Positions 8,659 to 17,423 of a DNA stretch of 64,000 nucleotides are shown here, piece by piece; the stretch's first letter is position 1, and each line of letters begins with the position of its first letter. The stretch is from Iamia sp038233075 (GTDB lineage: Bacteria; Actinomycetota; Acidimicrobiia; Acidimicrobiales; Iamiaceae): NCBI GenBank assembly GCA_038233075.1, contig JBBSMQ010000002.1, positions 1-64,000 on the forward strand. The letters run 5' to 3'. The translations under genes were made by a program, and so were the position numbers. The notes under the pieces are model-generated. The model was not told the origin of the DNA. It did not search any database and saw nothing but the letters and a program-made list of their open reading frames with translations.

Positions 8659-10055
8659 CAGGGCGCGAAGGTCAGCCGGCTGACCCACTTGGTGTTGTGG
8701 ACGCCGGGGTTGGCGGGGACGATGACCCGGGCCGGGAAGCCGTGGTCGTCGGACAGGTCGGCTCCGTTGACCCCGAGGGCGAGGAGGGCATCTTCCTCGG
8801 CCACCTGGTTGCCCCGCAGGGTGGTGACTCCGAAGGTGGAGGTCTCGACCGACTCCACCAGCACCGAGGACGGGTCGTCGATGCCCGCCATGCGGGCCAG
8901 GTCAGCCAGCGGCACACCTGACCAGCTCTGGCGCCCCGTCGACCAGCCCTCCACGCAGGCGATGGTCAGGTCGGCCTGGCGCTGGGGCAGGGCCAGCAGG
9001 TCGTCGCGGCTGAGGGTCGCCTCGGTCGCCCCCCGGAGGGTGAGGCGCCAGTCGGGGCCGATCTGGTCGGGGGTGATGCCCCGCCCGGCGGCCGTCTTGT
9101 TGATCGGGAAGGCGTTGGGGCCTCCGTCGGTGGGTCGGCCGCGGGGGGCCAGCAGGGCGGTGTCGCGGAGCCAGCCCCCCAGGTTCTGGCCGGCCGTCAC
9201 CACCAGGAGCAGGGCTGAGCCCGAGCCGACCAGGCCGAGAGCGCCCCGCCGGGAGATGGTGGGCGCCTGCGGTGAGGTGGCGACCAGCCCGGTCTCATCG
9301 GGGGCGTCGGCGGTGAAGTCGTCGATGCCCGTCCGCAGCTCGGGGCGGACCGGGCGCTCCCGCAGCGCCCGTCGGAGGGTGGGCAGCTTGAGACCCACGT
9401 GGACGATGAAGGCGCCGGTGAAGACGTAGGCACCGTAGAGGTGGGCGGCGTAGAACCCCGACGGGAAGACGAACCAGTACTGGATGTCCACCAGACCGGT
9501 GGCGATCTCGAACACCACACCGCCGACGAGCAGGGCCAGGCTGATCCGCTCCAGGGCCTGGGCGGCGGAGTGGACGGGCGGCCAGCTGAAGAGCTTGGGC
9601 ATGACCGACCAGAGCTTGGCCAGCACCACGGGTACGAGCACCACCCCCAGGGTCACGTGGGTCCCCTGGTTGAGTCGGAAGAGCCACGAGGGGTTGGTGG
9701 GCCACGCGAAGAAGGCCCCGGTAATGCCCGAGCCGGGGGTGAGGTCGTTACCCCCCAGCTCCGGGTTGTAGGCGACGTAGGAGAGCAGGCCGGTGAGGGC
9801 CACGACGGGCATGCCGACGAGCAGCACCGACCCGAGCACCGAGGTGAACCAGGGTCCCCGCAGCGGGCTACGCCACCAGTCGGCCCGGAACGGACCGAAG
9901 GGCCGGACCAGGCCACCGAGCCCGCTCCGCCCCGACGGCTGCGCCCCCTCGTCGGCGGGGTCGCTCGCACCCGACCCGGTCACCGCGTCCACGGGCGCTC
10001 CGCTGCGGGTGATGTGCGATCGGTGGTCATCTGCCTGCCCTTCGGTCGGGAACAC
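8658..10055 (-). CDS. Membrane-anchored molybdopterin-dependent oxidoreductase (sulfite oxidase-type domain with cytochrome b561-like N-terminus)
   Basis: A 465-residue fusion. After a charged N-terminus, residues about 65-230 hold four or more hydrophobic helices with spaced histidines (F-R-L-N-Q-G-T-H, A-H-L-Y-G), consistent with heme b binding. A further hydrophobic segment follows near residue 270. The C-terminal 180 residues match the oxidoreductase molybdopterin-binding domain of the sulfite oxidase/MsrP superfamily, with the ligand cysteine in IACVEGWSTG and a terminal W-V-S-R-L segment. It probably carries out a periplasmic molybdenum redox reaction linked to the quinone pool. The start is uncertain: GTG 10055 is the longest choice, but the first about 50 residues are low complexity. 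Confidence 0.75.
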   Translation of the reverse strand: MFPTEGQADDHRSHITRSGAPVDAVTGSGASDPADEGAQPSGRSGLGGLVRPFGPFRADWWRSPLRGPWFTSVLGSVLLVGMPVVALTGLLSYVAYNPELGGNDLTPGSGITGAFFAWPTNPSWLFRLNQGTHVTLGVVLVPVVLAKLWSVMPKLFSWPPVHSAAQALERISLALLVGGVVFEIATGLVDIQYWFVFPSGFYAAHLYGAYVFTGAFIVHVGLKLPTLRRALRERPVRPELRTGIDDFTADAPDETGLVATSPQAPTISRRGALGLVGSGSALLLVVTAGQNLGGWLRDTALLAPRGRPTDGGPNAFPINKTAAGRGITPDQIGPDWRLTLRGATEATLSRDDLLALPQRQADLTIACVEGWSTGRQSWSGVPLADLARMAGIDDPSSVLVESVETSTFGVTTLRGNQVAEEDALLALGVNGADLSDDHGFPARVIVPANPGVHNTKWVSRLTFAP

Positions 10056-10191
10056 CCGACGCTACCGAGGCCGCGCCCCGGCGGGGAAGCAGGTGGGCTC
10101 CTCCGTTACCGACTCGTTGCCTGGCCGTGACACGGTCGTACCCGAGCCGGCGGACCACAACCCCGGCACGCGGGAGCCGGCTCAGCCGGGA

Positions 10192-10947
10192 TCAGCGGGA
10201 CGACCCCAGCCAGCGGGCGCCGACGAGGATGGCGCCGATCCCCAGGACGAAGGCCATCAGCCCCTCGGGCACGGGTCCGTAGTGCCAGATGCCCCAACCC
10301 CCCCGGTCCTCGGCCGGGGCGATGGCGTCCACGTAGGCGGCCACGTCGGCCGCCTCCTGGTCGTCGAAGGCCTCTTGGCCGAAGACGGGCATCTGCTGGG
10401 GACCCAGCCGCATGGCCTCCACGACCTGGGTGCGGGTCGCCTTGGAGAGGTCGGGCGCGTACTGGCCGTAGGCCAGGGCCCCGCCCGCCCCGGCGGACTG
10501 GTGGCACGAGGCACAGTTGAGGCGGAACAGCTCTCCGCCCCGGCCCAGGTCGGCGCCCACCTCCTCCACCTCGGGCACGTCCGGCCCCTCGAGGGTCTCT
10601 CGGGCGTAGGCGACGAGAGCGGCGATCTGCTCCTCGTCGTAGGGGGGCTGGTTGCGCATCACCGGGTCATCGGGCGCCTCGAGGGGCATGCGGCCGGTGG
10701 AGATCTCGAAGTCCACCCCTCCGGCGCCGGTGTCGCGGATGTCCGGACCCCGCGCCGACCCGCCTCCGTCGGCCCGGTGGCAGGTGGCGCAGTCCCGGCG
10801 CCACAGCGACGCCCCGCTCTCGACCCGGTCGGGCTGCTCCTCGACCTGCACCGCCGGGGCGCGCGCCGCTCCGACGCCGACCACCAGGGCGACCAGAAGC
10901 GGAGTCAGGAGGGCGAGGCGACGCCCAGTGACATGACCTCGTGCCAT
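10192..10947 (-). CDS. qcrC: Diheme cytochrome c subunit of the bcc complex (QcrC)
   Basis: A 251-residue protein with an N-terminal membrane anchor/signal (residues 12-30), two class I cytochrome c domains and a C-terminal transmembrane helix. The heme-attachment sites are CATCH (Cys53, Cys56, His57) and CASCH (Cys145, Cys148, His149). This is the layout of actinobacterial QcrC, the diheme c1-like subunit that passes electrons from the cytochrome bcc complex to the aa3 oxidase in a supercomplex. It is divergent from ctaC, fitting co-regulation, but its partners QcrA and QcrB lie about 29 kb away in this window. GGGTAGGG lies 8 bp upstream of the ATG (10955-10962). Confidence 0.88.
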   Translation of the reverse strand: MARGHVTGRRLALLTPLLVALVVGVGAARAPAVQVEEQPDRVESGASLWRRDCATCHRADGGGSARGPDIRDTGAGGVDFEISTGRMPLEAPDDPVMRNQPPYDEEQIAALVAYARETLEGPDVPEVEEVGADLGRGGELFRLNCASCHQSAGAGGALAYGQYAPDLSKATRTQVVEAMRLGPQQMPVFGQEAFDDQEAADVAAYVDAIAPAEDRGGWGIWHYGPVPEGLMAFVLGIGAILVGARWLGSSR

Positions 10948-11032
10948 CGGCGAGCCCTACCCGGCCAGCCACCGTTGACGCAGCCGAGACCTGCGTTTCG
11001 ACGGCGCAGGGAAGGAAAGTGAAGCCATCCGA

Positions 11033-12007
11033 GTGCACCGCCTTCGCCATCTCGCGTGGGTCGGGGTCGCGGCTGCGGTCCTGGCCGGCTGCTCCGACGG
11101 CGCGCGCGGTCTCGACGCCTCGGGCCCGGAGGCCCGACGCGGCCAGGTGCTGACCGTCGTGATGTCGGTGACGGCCACGGTGATCACCCTCGCCATCCTC
11201 ATCTGGCTGGTGCGAGGCCTCACACGGCGCCGGCGCGACATCACGCCCCGCTGGTCCGAGCAGCGGCTCCTGATCGCCGGCGGGGTGATCATGCCCCTGG
11301 TGGTGGTCACGGCCGTGTCGGTCCTGGCCGTGGGCGTGATCCAGGCATCGGAGCGGACCGAGCCCGAGATGCGCATCGAGGTCGAGGGCCACCAGTACTG
11401 GTGGGAGGTCACCTACGCCGACGGCCAGGAGACGGCCAACGAGATCCACATCCCCGCAGGGGTTCCCGTCGAGATGGTGCTGACCAGCGACGACGTGAAC
11501 CACAGCTTCTGGGTGCCGGCCCTCGGCGGCAAGCTCGACCTCATCCCCGGTTCCACCAACGAGAAGGTGATCGAGGCCGACGAGCCCGGCGTCTACGAGG
11601 GGCTCTGCGCCGAGTACTGCGGCATCCAGCACGCCAACATGCGCTTCCTCATCATCGCCCAGCCCCGCGACGAGTTCGACGCCTGGCTCGCCGACCAGAC
11701 CCGGCCGGCCGCGGCGCCCGAGGGCGTGGAGGCGAGGCGAGGCCAGCAGGTCTTCGAGCAGCAGGCCTGCTCCGGGTGCCACACCGTCCGGGGCAACCGG
11801 GTGGCCGACGGCGAGCAGGGTCCCGACCTCACCCACGTGGCCAGCCGTTCGACCCTCGCGGGCTTGGCCATCGTCAACACCGAGGCGGGCCGGCGCCGCT
11901 GGGTGGCGCACCCGCAGATCGTCAAGGACGGCAACGAGATGCCCGCCGTACCCCTCACCCCCGACGAGCTCGACGCCGTCCTTGCCTACCTGGACGGCCT
12001 CCGGTGA
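11033..12007 (+). CDS. ctaC: Cytochrome c oxidase subunit II with fused cytochrome c domain
   Basis: A 324-residue lipoprotein: lipobox V-L-A-G-C (Cys20), two transmembrane helices (residues about 40-65 and 80-105), then the periplasmic cupredoxin domain. The binuclear CuA site is visible as H-S-F-W...C-A-E-Y-C-G-I-Q-H-A-N-M. A C-terminal cytochrome c domain carries CSGCH near residue 246, making this a caa3-type subunit II that accepts electrons directly through its own heme. GTG start; it overlaps ctaD by GTGA, so translation is coupled. Subunits I, III and an assembly factor follow on the same strand. Confidence 0.92.
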   Translation: MHRLRHLAWVGVAAAVLAGCSDGARGLDASGPEARRGQVLTVVMSVTATVITLAILIWLVRGLTRRRRDITPRWSEQRLLIAGGVIMPLVVVTAVSVLAVGVIQASERTEPEMRIEVEGHQYWWEVTYADGQETANEIHIPAGVPVEMVLTSDDVNHSFWVPALGGKLDLIPGSTNEKVIEADEPGVYEGLCAEYCGIQHANMRFLIIAQPRDEFDAWLADQTRPAAAPEGVEARRGQQVFEQQACSGCHTVRGNRVADGEQGPDLTHVASRSTLAGLAIVNTEAGRRRWVAHPQIVKDGNEMPAVPLTPDELDAVLAYLDGLR

Positions 12008-13935
12008 CGCTGGCCGAGCGCCCCGTCCCACGGGTCGCGGCGCCCTTCGCCGCCCTCCAGCGCACGTGGGACGACCGCCCCGGCATCCCCGGGATGCTCG
12101 AGTCGGTGGATCACAAGCGCATCGGCACGCGCTACCTGGTCACCGCCTTCGCGTTCCTGCTCATCGGTGGCGTCGAGGCGCTCCTCATGCGTCTGCAGCT
12201 GGCGGGGCCAGACGCCGAGGTGGTGGGGGCCCAGGCCTACAACGAGCTCATGACCATGCACGGGACGACGATGATCTTCCTGTTCAACACCCCCGTGTTC
12301 GCCGGGTTCGGCAACTACGTGCTGCCCCTCCAGGTGGGCACGCGCGACATGGCCTTCCCCCGCCTCAACGCCCTCAGCTACTGGGTCTACCTCTCGGCCG
12401 GCGGGCTGCTCTACTCCAGCTTCCTCTTCGGCGCGGTGCCCGATGGCGGCTGGTTCGCCTACGTCCCCCTCAGCGGCAACCGGGCCTTCAGCGGCGGGCT
12501 GGGCATGGACTTCTGGGCTGTGGGCATCGCCTTCCTGGGGGTGTCGACGACCGTGGGCGCCATCAACTTCCTGGTGACGGCCATCCGCATGCGGACACCG
12601 GGCATGACCTGGCCCCGGGTGCCGGTGTTCGTGTGGGGGGTGGTGGTGATGTCGCTGATGATCGTGTTCGCGCTGCCCGCCATCACCCTGGCCGGCCTCA
12701 CGCTCGAGGCCGACCGCAACTTCGGCTTCAACTTCTTCGACGCCGCCGCCGGCGGCGAGCCCATCCTCTACCAGCACCTGTTCTGGATCTGGGGCCACCC
12801 CGAGGTCTACCTGCTCTTCATCCCCGCCACCGGCATCGTCTCCACCATCATCCCGGTGTTCTGCCGGCGCCGGCTGGTGGGCTACCCGCTGGTGGTGGCG
12901 TCGCTCGTGGCCACCGGCTTCATCAGCTTCGGCCTGTGGCTGCACCACATGTTCGCCACCGGGGTGCCCGCCCTCAGTGCCGACTTCTTCTCGGTGGCCA
13001 GCGCCCTCATCGCCATCCCCACCGGCGTGCAGTTCTTCGCCTGGGTCTCGACCATCGCCACCGCCCCGGTGCGGCCCCGGCTCGAACCGCCGATGCTGTT
13101 CGCCGTCGGGTTCCTGGTCACGTTCCTCATCGGCGGCATGACCGGGATCATGGTGGCCATGGTCCCCTTCGACTGGGCCGCCCACGACTCCTACTTCGTC
13201 GTGGCCCACTTCCACTACGTGCTCTTCGGCGGCACCGTGTTCCCCACCTTCGCCGGCCTGCACTACTGGTTCCCGAAGATGACCGGGCGCATGCTCGACC
13301 GGCGGACGGCCATCGTCTCGTTCTGGCTGATCTTCGCGGGCTTCCACGTCACGTTCTTCCCTCAGCACATCCTCGGTCTCATGGGGATGCCTCGGCGCGT
13401 CTACACCTACACCGAGGGCTATGGCACCGCCTTCGACGTGATGAACCTGATCTCGTCGGTCGGTGCGTTCGTCATCGCCGCCGGCATCGCGCTGATGACG
13501 TGGAACTTCCTCCGGTCTCGTCGACGGGGGGCGGAGGCGCCGGCCGACCCGTGGGGCGCCGACACCCTCGAGTGGTCGATCTCCTCCCCCGCCCCGGCCT
13601 ACAACTACGCAGCCTTCGCCGACGTCGAGAGCCACGCCCCGCTGTGGGACTGGGACGAGGGACGGACCCGCACCGCGGTGGCGGTGGTCGACGACGAGGA
13701 CCTCACCCAGCCCCTCGGGGGCCACCACCGCACCATCGTCACCAGCGCCCTCGAGGCCGACGAGGTCGAGGTTGTCACCATGCCCAGCCCGGCGGCCTGG
13801 CCCTTCGCCCTCGCCCTGGCGTCGCTGGTCATCTGCATCGGGATCGTGGCCTCCAGCTGGCTCATCGCCGGCGTGGGCGCTCTCGGGGTGACCGTGGCCA
13901 TGGTGGCCTGGCAGCAGGGGATCGCCGAGCGATGA
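12004..13935 (+). CDS. ctaD: Cytochrome c oxidase subunit I
   Basis: A 643-residue heme-copper oxidase catalytic subunit. Landmarks: MHGTTMIFLF (helix II with low-spin heme a ligand), WIWGHPEVY (CuB histidine cross-linked to tyrosine), LHHMFATG (two CuB histidines) and HFHYVLFGG (heme a and a3 ligands). It reduces O2 to water and pumps protons. The usual subunit I of about 560-580 residues is extended by about 90 residues: a hydrophilic D/E-rich linker and two further hydrophobic segments at the C-terminus. This extension may represent a fused small subunit IV-like module. GTG start overlaps the ctaC stop; the gene overlaps ctaE by ATGA. Confidence 0.93.
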   Translation: MTLAERPVPRVAAPFAALQRTWDDRPGIPGMLESVDHKRIGTRYLVTAFAFLLIGGVEALLMRLQLAGPDAEVVGAQAYNELMTMHGTTMIFLFNTPVFAGFGNYVLPLQVGTRDMAFPRLNALSYWVYLSAGGLLYSSFLFGAVPDGGWFAYVPLSGNRAFSGGLGMDFWAVGIAFLGVSTTVGAINFLVTAIRMRTPGMTWPRVPVFVWGVVVMSLMIVFALPAITLAGLTLEADRNFGFNFFDAAAGGEPILYQHLFWIWGHPEVYLLFIPATGIVSTIIPVFCRRRLVGYPLVVASLVATGFISFGLWLHHMFATGVPALSADFFSVASALIAIPTGVQFFAWVSTIATAPVRPRLEPPMLFAVGFLVTFLIGGMTGIMVAMVPFDWAAHDSYFVVAHFHYVLFGGTVFPTFAGLHYWFPKMTGRMLDRRTAIVSFWLIFAGFHVTFFPQHILGLMGMPRRVYTYTEGYGTAFDVMNLISSVGAFVIAAGIALMTWNFLRSRRRGAEAPADPWGADTLEWSISSPAPAYNYAAFADVESHAPLWDWDEGRTRTAVAVVDDEDLTQPLGGHHRTIVTSALEADEVEVVTMPSPAAWPFALALASLVICIGIVASSWLIAGVGALGVTVAMVAWQQGIAER

Positions 13936-14534
13936 CCGCCGCCGTCGTCGACGCCACCCACCGGACCGTCACCTCCCGGCCCACCGGCCGGTCGCTCGGG
14001 TGGTGGGGGATGGTCTGGACCATCGCCACCGAGGGACTGCTGTTCGGGCTCCTGCTGTTCAGCTACTTCTTCATCCGGACCAACTCCCCCACCTGGCCCC
14101 AGGGCGAGATCTCTGACCCCGAGCTCACCCTCACCGCCATCCGGACCGTGATCCTGTTGGGCAGCACCATCCCGGCCCACATGGCCCACCGCGCCGCCCA
14201 GCGGGGCGACCGCCGGGCCACGGCGTGGGGCCTGGGCACCGCCTGGCTCATGGGCGCCGTCTTCCTGGCCGGGCACTTCTACGACCTGACCAAGGAGCTG
14301 GCCGAGTTCCGCGCCGACGACAACGCCTACGCCAGCCTCTGGTACGCCATCACCAACCTCCACGCCCTCCACGTGGGCGTGGGCCTCATCATCTTCGGGT
14401 TCCTGTGGCTGCGGACGCTCGCCCGGATGGAGCCCCAGGGCGAGCCGGTGGAGGGCGGCGTCCTCTACTGGCACTTCGTCGACGTGGTGTGGGTCTTCGT
14501 CTACACCTCCCTCTATCTGTCGGTGTCGCTGTGA
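13932..14534 (+). CDS. ctaE: Cytochrome c oxidase subunit III
   Basis: A 200-residue membrane protein with five hydrophobic helices. Subunit III hallmarks are the early T-E-G-L-L-F-G-L-L-L-F helix with a conserved acidic residue, the H-A-L-H-V motif near residue 143 and the terminal Y-W-H-F-V-D-V-V-W-V-F helix. The family stabilises subunit I and its proton uptake. The length fits the five-helix actinobacterial form. It is coupled to ctaD upstream (ATGA) and to the next membrane gene (GTGA). Confidence 0.92.
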   Translation: MTAAVVDATHRTVTSRPTGRSLGWWGMVWTIATEGLLFGLLLFSYFFIRTNSPTWPQGEISDPELTLTAIRTVILLGSTIPAHMAHRAAQRGDRRATAWGLGTAWLMGAVFLAGHFYDLTKELAEFRADDNAYASLWYAITNLHALHVGVGLIIFGFLWLRTLARMEPQGEPVEGGVLYWHFVDVVWVFVYTSLYLSVSL

Positions 14535-14890
14535 CCGGGGGCGCCGCTGTCCACGATCCCACCGTCGTGGCGCCCCGCCTGGACCGGTGGTCGGTGGCCC
14601 GCCTGGTGTGGGCCGTGTGGGTGGGCCCGGCGGTGTGGATGCTCCACCTGGCCGGCACCTCGGCCCTGGTGCCGGCCGCCTGCGAGCACGGGATCTCCTG
14701 GTCGATCAACGTGGCCACGGTGCTGACCGCGCTGCTGTGCGCCACCGGCATCCCGGCCGCGTGGGGGCTGCACCGCCACGAGGGCGGGGTGGGCTTCGTG
14801 GCCTGGATCGCCCTCGTCTCCACCGTGGCCTCGGTGGTCCTCATCGTGGCCGAGGGGGCGCCCAACCTCGTCCTCGGCCCCTGCCCGTGA
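14531..14890 (+). CDS. Small membrane protein in the oxidase operon
   Basis: A 119-residue protein with three hydrophobic segments. The first contains W-V-G-P-A-V-W-M-L-H-L, with a histidine that could face a cofactor. GTG start at 14531 overlaps the ctaE stop (GTGA), so it is part of the ctaCDE operon. I do not recognise the family. Position between subunit III and CtaG suggests an accessory oxidase subunit or assembly factor; this is context-based inference. Confidence 0.7.
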   Translation: MTGGAAVHDPTVVAPRLDRWSVARLVWAVWVGPAVWMLHLAGTSALVPAACEHGISWSINVATVLTALLCATGIPAAWGLHRHEGGVGFVAWIALVSTVASVVLIVAEGAPNLVLGPCP

Positions 14891-14908
14891 TGGCCTGATG
14901 GTGCACCG

Positions 14909-15751
14909 ATGACCGGCGTCGTGGGCCCGAGCCAGGTCTGGTCCTCGTGGTCGCTGGACCCGGCGGCGCTGTTGCTCGCGGTCGCCGCTCTGGCCGTCTA
15001 CGTGCGCGGCCGGGCCCGCAGCCCCCGCCCCCCTTCCGGGCGCCGGCTCATCGCGTTCGCCTCCGGGGTGGCGGCCGCCACCCTGGCCGTGGTCGGTCCG
15101 CTCGACCCTCTGGCCGGATCGCTGGTCTCGGCCCACATGGCCCAGCACCTGGTGCTGGGTGTCCTCGCCCCCCTGCTCATCGTGGCCGGCCGGCCCATCC
15201 GGGTGGGGACCTGGGCCGTGGCCGCCCCCACCCGCCGGGAGCTGGTGCGCATGACCCCACGACCGCTGCGCCGGATGACCCGCCGCGACGGCGCCCTGGT
15301 GTGGGTCGCGGCCGCGCTCCAGCTGGCCGTCTGGGGCCTGTGGCACGTCCCCTTCCTCTACGACGCCGCCCTGCACCACGACGTCGTGCACCTGGTCGAG
15401 CACACCTCGCTGCTCGGCGCCGGACTGGTGCTGTGGTGGGCCCTGTCGGCGCGCACCCACCCCCTCCGTGGCGCCGTGGCGTCGTTCGGGCTGGGCCTGG
15501 GCCTGACCCTCCTGAGCGCGCTGCTCGTGCTGGCCCCGGTGGCCCTGTACGACACTCCCGCGGCCGGGGCGACGGTCTGGGAGACCACCCCCCTCGACGA
15601 CCAGCGCCTCGCCGGGTTGCTCATGTGGGTGCCCGGCGGCCTGCTCTACCTGGTCGTCGCCGTCAGCCGCTTCGCGGGCTGGATGTCCGTCGGGTCCGCA
15701 CGATCCGCGCCTCGTCCTCGCCGCCAGCCCCTCCCTGCCCCTCGGGCCTGA
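14909..15751 (+). CDS. ctaG: Cytochrome c oxidase assembly protein of the CtaG (caa3) type
   Basis: A 280-residue polytopic membrane protein of the caa3_CtaG family. It contains H-M-A-Q-H-L-V-L...P-L-L-I near residues 75-90, W-G-L-W-H-V-P-F-L-Y-D near residue 143, and H-D-V-V-H-L-V-E-H-T-S. The histidine/methionine pattern marks this family, which delivers copper to the oxidase. It is about six membrane spans long, usual for the family. It lies 18 bp behind the preceding small membrane gene and closes the ctaCDE block. Confidence 0.88.
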   Translation: MTGVVGPSQVWSSWSLDPAALLLAVAALAVYVRGRARSPRPPSGRRLIAFASGVAAATLAVVGPLDPLAGSLVSAHMAQHLVLGVLAPLLIVAGRPIRVGTWAVAAPTRRELVRMTPRPLRRMTRRDGALVWVAAALQLAVWGLWHVPFLYDAALHHDVVHLVEHTSLLGAGLVLWWALSARTHPLRGAVASFGLGLGLTLLSALLVLAPVALYDTPAAGATVWETTPLDDQRLAGLLMWVPGGLLYLVVAVSRFAGWMSVGSARSAPRPRRQPLPAPRA

Positions 15752-15897
15752 TCCCGACGCAGAGCCCGGACGGCCCGAACCTGGCCAGGTCGTTTGCCCC
15801 CCCGACGACCGGGGAGACGCCCACCGGGCCTCACCGTCGCCGCGGAGGGGCCCGCCGCACCGCCGCACCACTTCCCGAGCCAGGAGGAGCAACCCCC

Positions 15898-16365
15898 ATG
15901 GAGCTCAACCACGGCGACCTGTCCATCACCGCCCCGGCCTTCGCGCCGGGAGAGGCCATCCCCGAGCAGCACAGCAGCGCCGGGGATGACACCTCGCCCG
16001 AGCTGCGGTGGTCCGGGGTCCCCGACGGCGCCGTGGAGCTGGTCCTCGTCGTCCACGATCCCGACGCTCCCCTCGTGGACGGGTTCACCCACTGGGTGGC
16101 CACCGGCATCGACCCCTCCTCCGATGGGCTGCCCGCTGGGGCCGACGGCGGGTTCACGGCCCACCTCAACGAGACGGGCGAGCCGGGCTACATGGGTCCG
16201 GCCCCGCCGCCCGACCACGGCGACCACCACTACTTCTTCCACCTCTTCACCGTGGACGCCCCGGTCGAGGGCGATGGCCTGACCCGGCGCGACGTCCTCG
16301 ACCGCATCGACGGCCACATCATCGAGCAGGCCCGCGTCGTCGGCACCTTTCGCAACGACGGCTGA
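15898..16365 (+). CDS. YbhB/YbcL family (Raf kinase inhibitor-like / PEBP) protein
   Basis: A 155-residue phosphatidylethanolamine-binding-protein-like protein. Conserved pieces are the D-D-T-S-P-E-L-R-W start of the first sheet, H-D-P-D-A-P near residue 58, F-T-H-W near residue 66, Y-x-G-P-x-P-P near residue 100 and H-Y-F-F-H-L-F. These form the ligand pocket of the bacterial YbhB fold. Cellular role in bacteria is poorly defined. ATG 15898 has a clear AGGAGG upstream. It stands alone after the oxidase operon. Confidence 0.88.
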   Translation: MELNHGDLSITAPAFAPGEAIPEQHSSAGDDTSPELRWSGVPDGAVELVLVVHDPDAPLVDGFTHWVATGIDPSSDGLPAGADGGFTAHLNETGEPGYMGPAPPPDHGDHHYFFHLFTVDAPVEGDGLTRRDVLDRIDGHIIEQARVVGTFRNDG

Positions 16366-16383
16366 TCCGGGGAGGTGTTTAGC

Positions 16384-16490
16384 CTGGTCCACTCCGTGAA
16401 GCCGACCTCGCACACCAGATCGGGGGTGACCCAGTGGACGCCGGTCCCGCCGGGGGCGGCGGCGAAGGGTGAGGTCTTCCGTGGTCGACG
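16384..16490 (-). pseudogene. C-terminal fragment of an ATP-dependent DNA ligase (LigD ligase domain)
   Basis: The minus strand reads SPF...VHWVTPDLVCEVGFTEWT, matching the end of the oligonucleotide-binding domain of LigD-type ATP-dependent ligases (V-H-W-V-x-P-x-L-V-x-E-V-x-F-x-E-W-T). It has no start, no catalytic domain and no proper stop. The flanking 16.49-16.66 kb holds nothing else I recognise. LigD polymerase and phosphoesterase modules elsewhere in the window lack an intact ligase domain, so this may be a displaced scrap of one. Confidence 0.6.
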
Positions 16491-16662
16491 TCGATCACCA
16501 ACCCCCGGGCCGGGGGACGATGGGTCGCGAAGTCGTCGACGCTCAGCGGGGCTGGAGCTCCTGCCGTGACCCCTTCGGGTGAACGGGTTCTGAGGAGTGA
16601 GTCGCAGGACCAGCCAGGGGTAGAGCCCGCCTATGGAGCCGAGTCGACGCCCTGGAACCCCG

Positions 16663-17409
16663 TCAGCCTCGACCGTCCTTGCCGCAGCGCCGGTCGAGCA
16701 CGGCGAGCAGGTTCCTCGTGGACTTCGGCAGAGCCCCCCGGACGTGCTCACGGTAGAGGTCCGGACGCGCTCCCCCGCCCTGCAGGTCGACGCCGGTGAA
16801 CGCCGCCAGTCGGGCTCGTTCCGCGGGGTCGTGGACGTCCACCAGGCGGACGAAGCAGGTGTCGCCGTCGGCCCACGAGAGCACCGCCCTGTGCACCGCC
16901 TCCCACATGGTGAGCAGGTGGCTGGCGCTCACGGTGAAGTCGCCGAAGGTGTTGGGCTCGCGCGCCACCATGGAGGTCACGCTGGCGAGTACCTCCGACG
17001 GGTGGCGTACCACCACCACGATGCACACCGGTCCCAGCGCCTCCCGCCACGCCGGCAGGGTGTAGGCGAAGCGCGGGTCCTTCAGGACGAACGGAGCGGC
17101 CGGCACCCGCGAGGAGAGGTCGACCCCCTCTCCCGCGGCCGCCGGGACGGCGCGGCTGAAGGCTCCCAGCCACCGGACGGTCCGCGGTGGCGCCACCGTG
17201 CCGGTCACGGGTCGGCCGGCCACGGAGTCGAGCAGGTCGTCGTTCACCCGGTTGACGTCGAGGTCCTCGAAGAACCCGGCCGGGTTCGACGGAGTGGCAG
17301 GGATGAGCCGGGGTCCGGGGTCGTGCCCGGCGGCGACGAACAGGCCGGCGACGAGAGAGGTGCCGCTGCGGGGTGCTCCGGTGACGATCACGTTCGCAGG
17401 GACGTCCAC
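16663..17409 (-). CDS. Sulfotransferase family protein
   Basis: A 248-residue protein whose N-terminal GAPRSGTSLV (residues about 11-20) is the 5'-phosphosulfate-binding loop of PAPS-dependent sulfotransferases. The downstream V-V-R-H-P-S-E-V motif near residue 130 corresponds to the 3'-phosphate-binding R...S region. It should transfer sulfate from PAPS to a carbohydrate or similar acceptor, probably on cell-surface glycans given the adjacent glycosyltransferases. The start lies only 14 bp from the divergent glycosyltransferase start, so promoters must overlap the coding sequences. Confidence 0.85.
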   Translation of the reverse strand: MDVPANVIVTGAPRSGTSLVAGLFVAAGHDPGPRLIPATPSNPAGFFEDLDVNRVNDDLLDSVAGRPVTGTVAPPRTVRWLGAFSRAVPAAAGEGVDLSSRVPAAPFVLKDPRFAYTLPAWREALGPVCIVVVVRHPSEVLASVTSMVAREPNTFGDFTVSASHLLTMWEAVHRAVLSWADGDTCFVRLVDVHDPAERARLAAFTGVDLQGGGARPDLYREHVRGALPKSTRNLLAVLDRRCGKDGRG

Positions 17410-17423
17410 GGGGGCCTCCGGTC

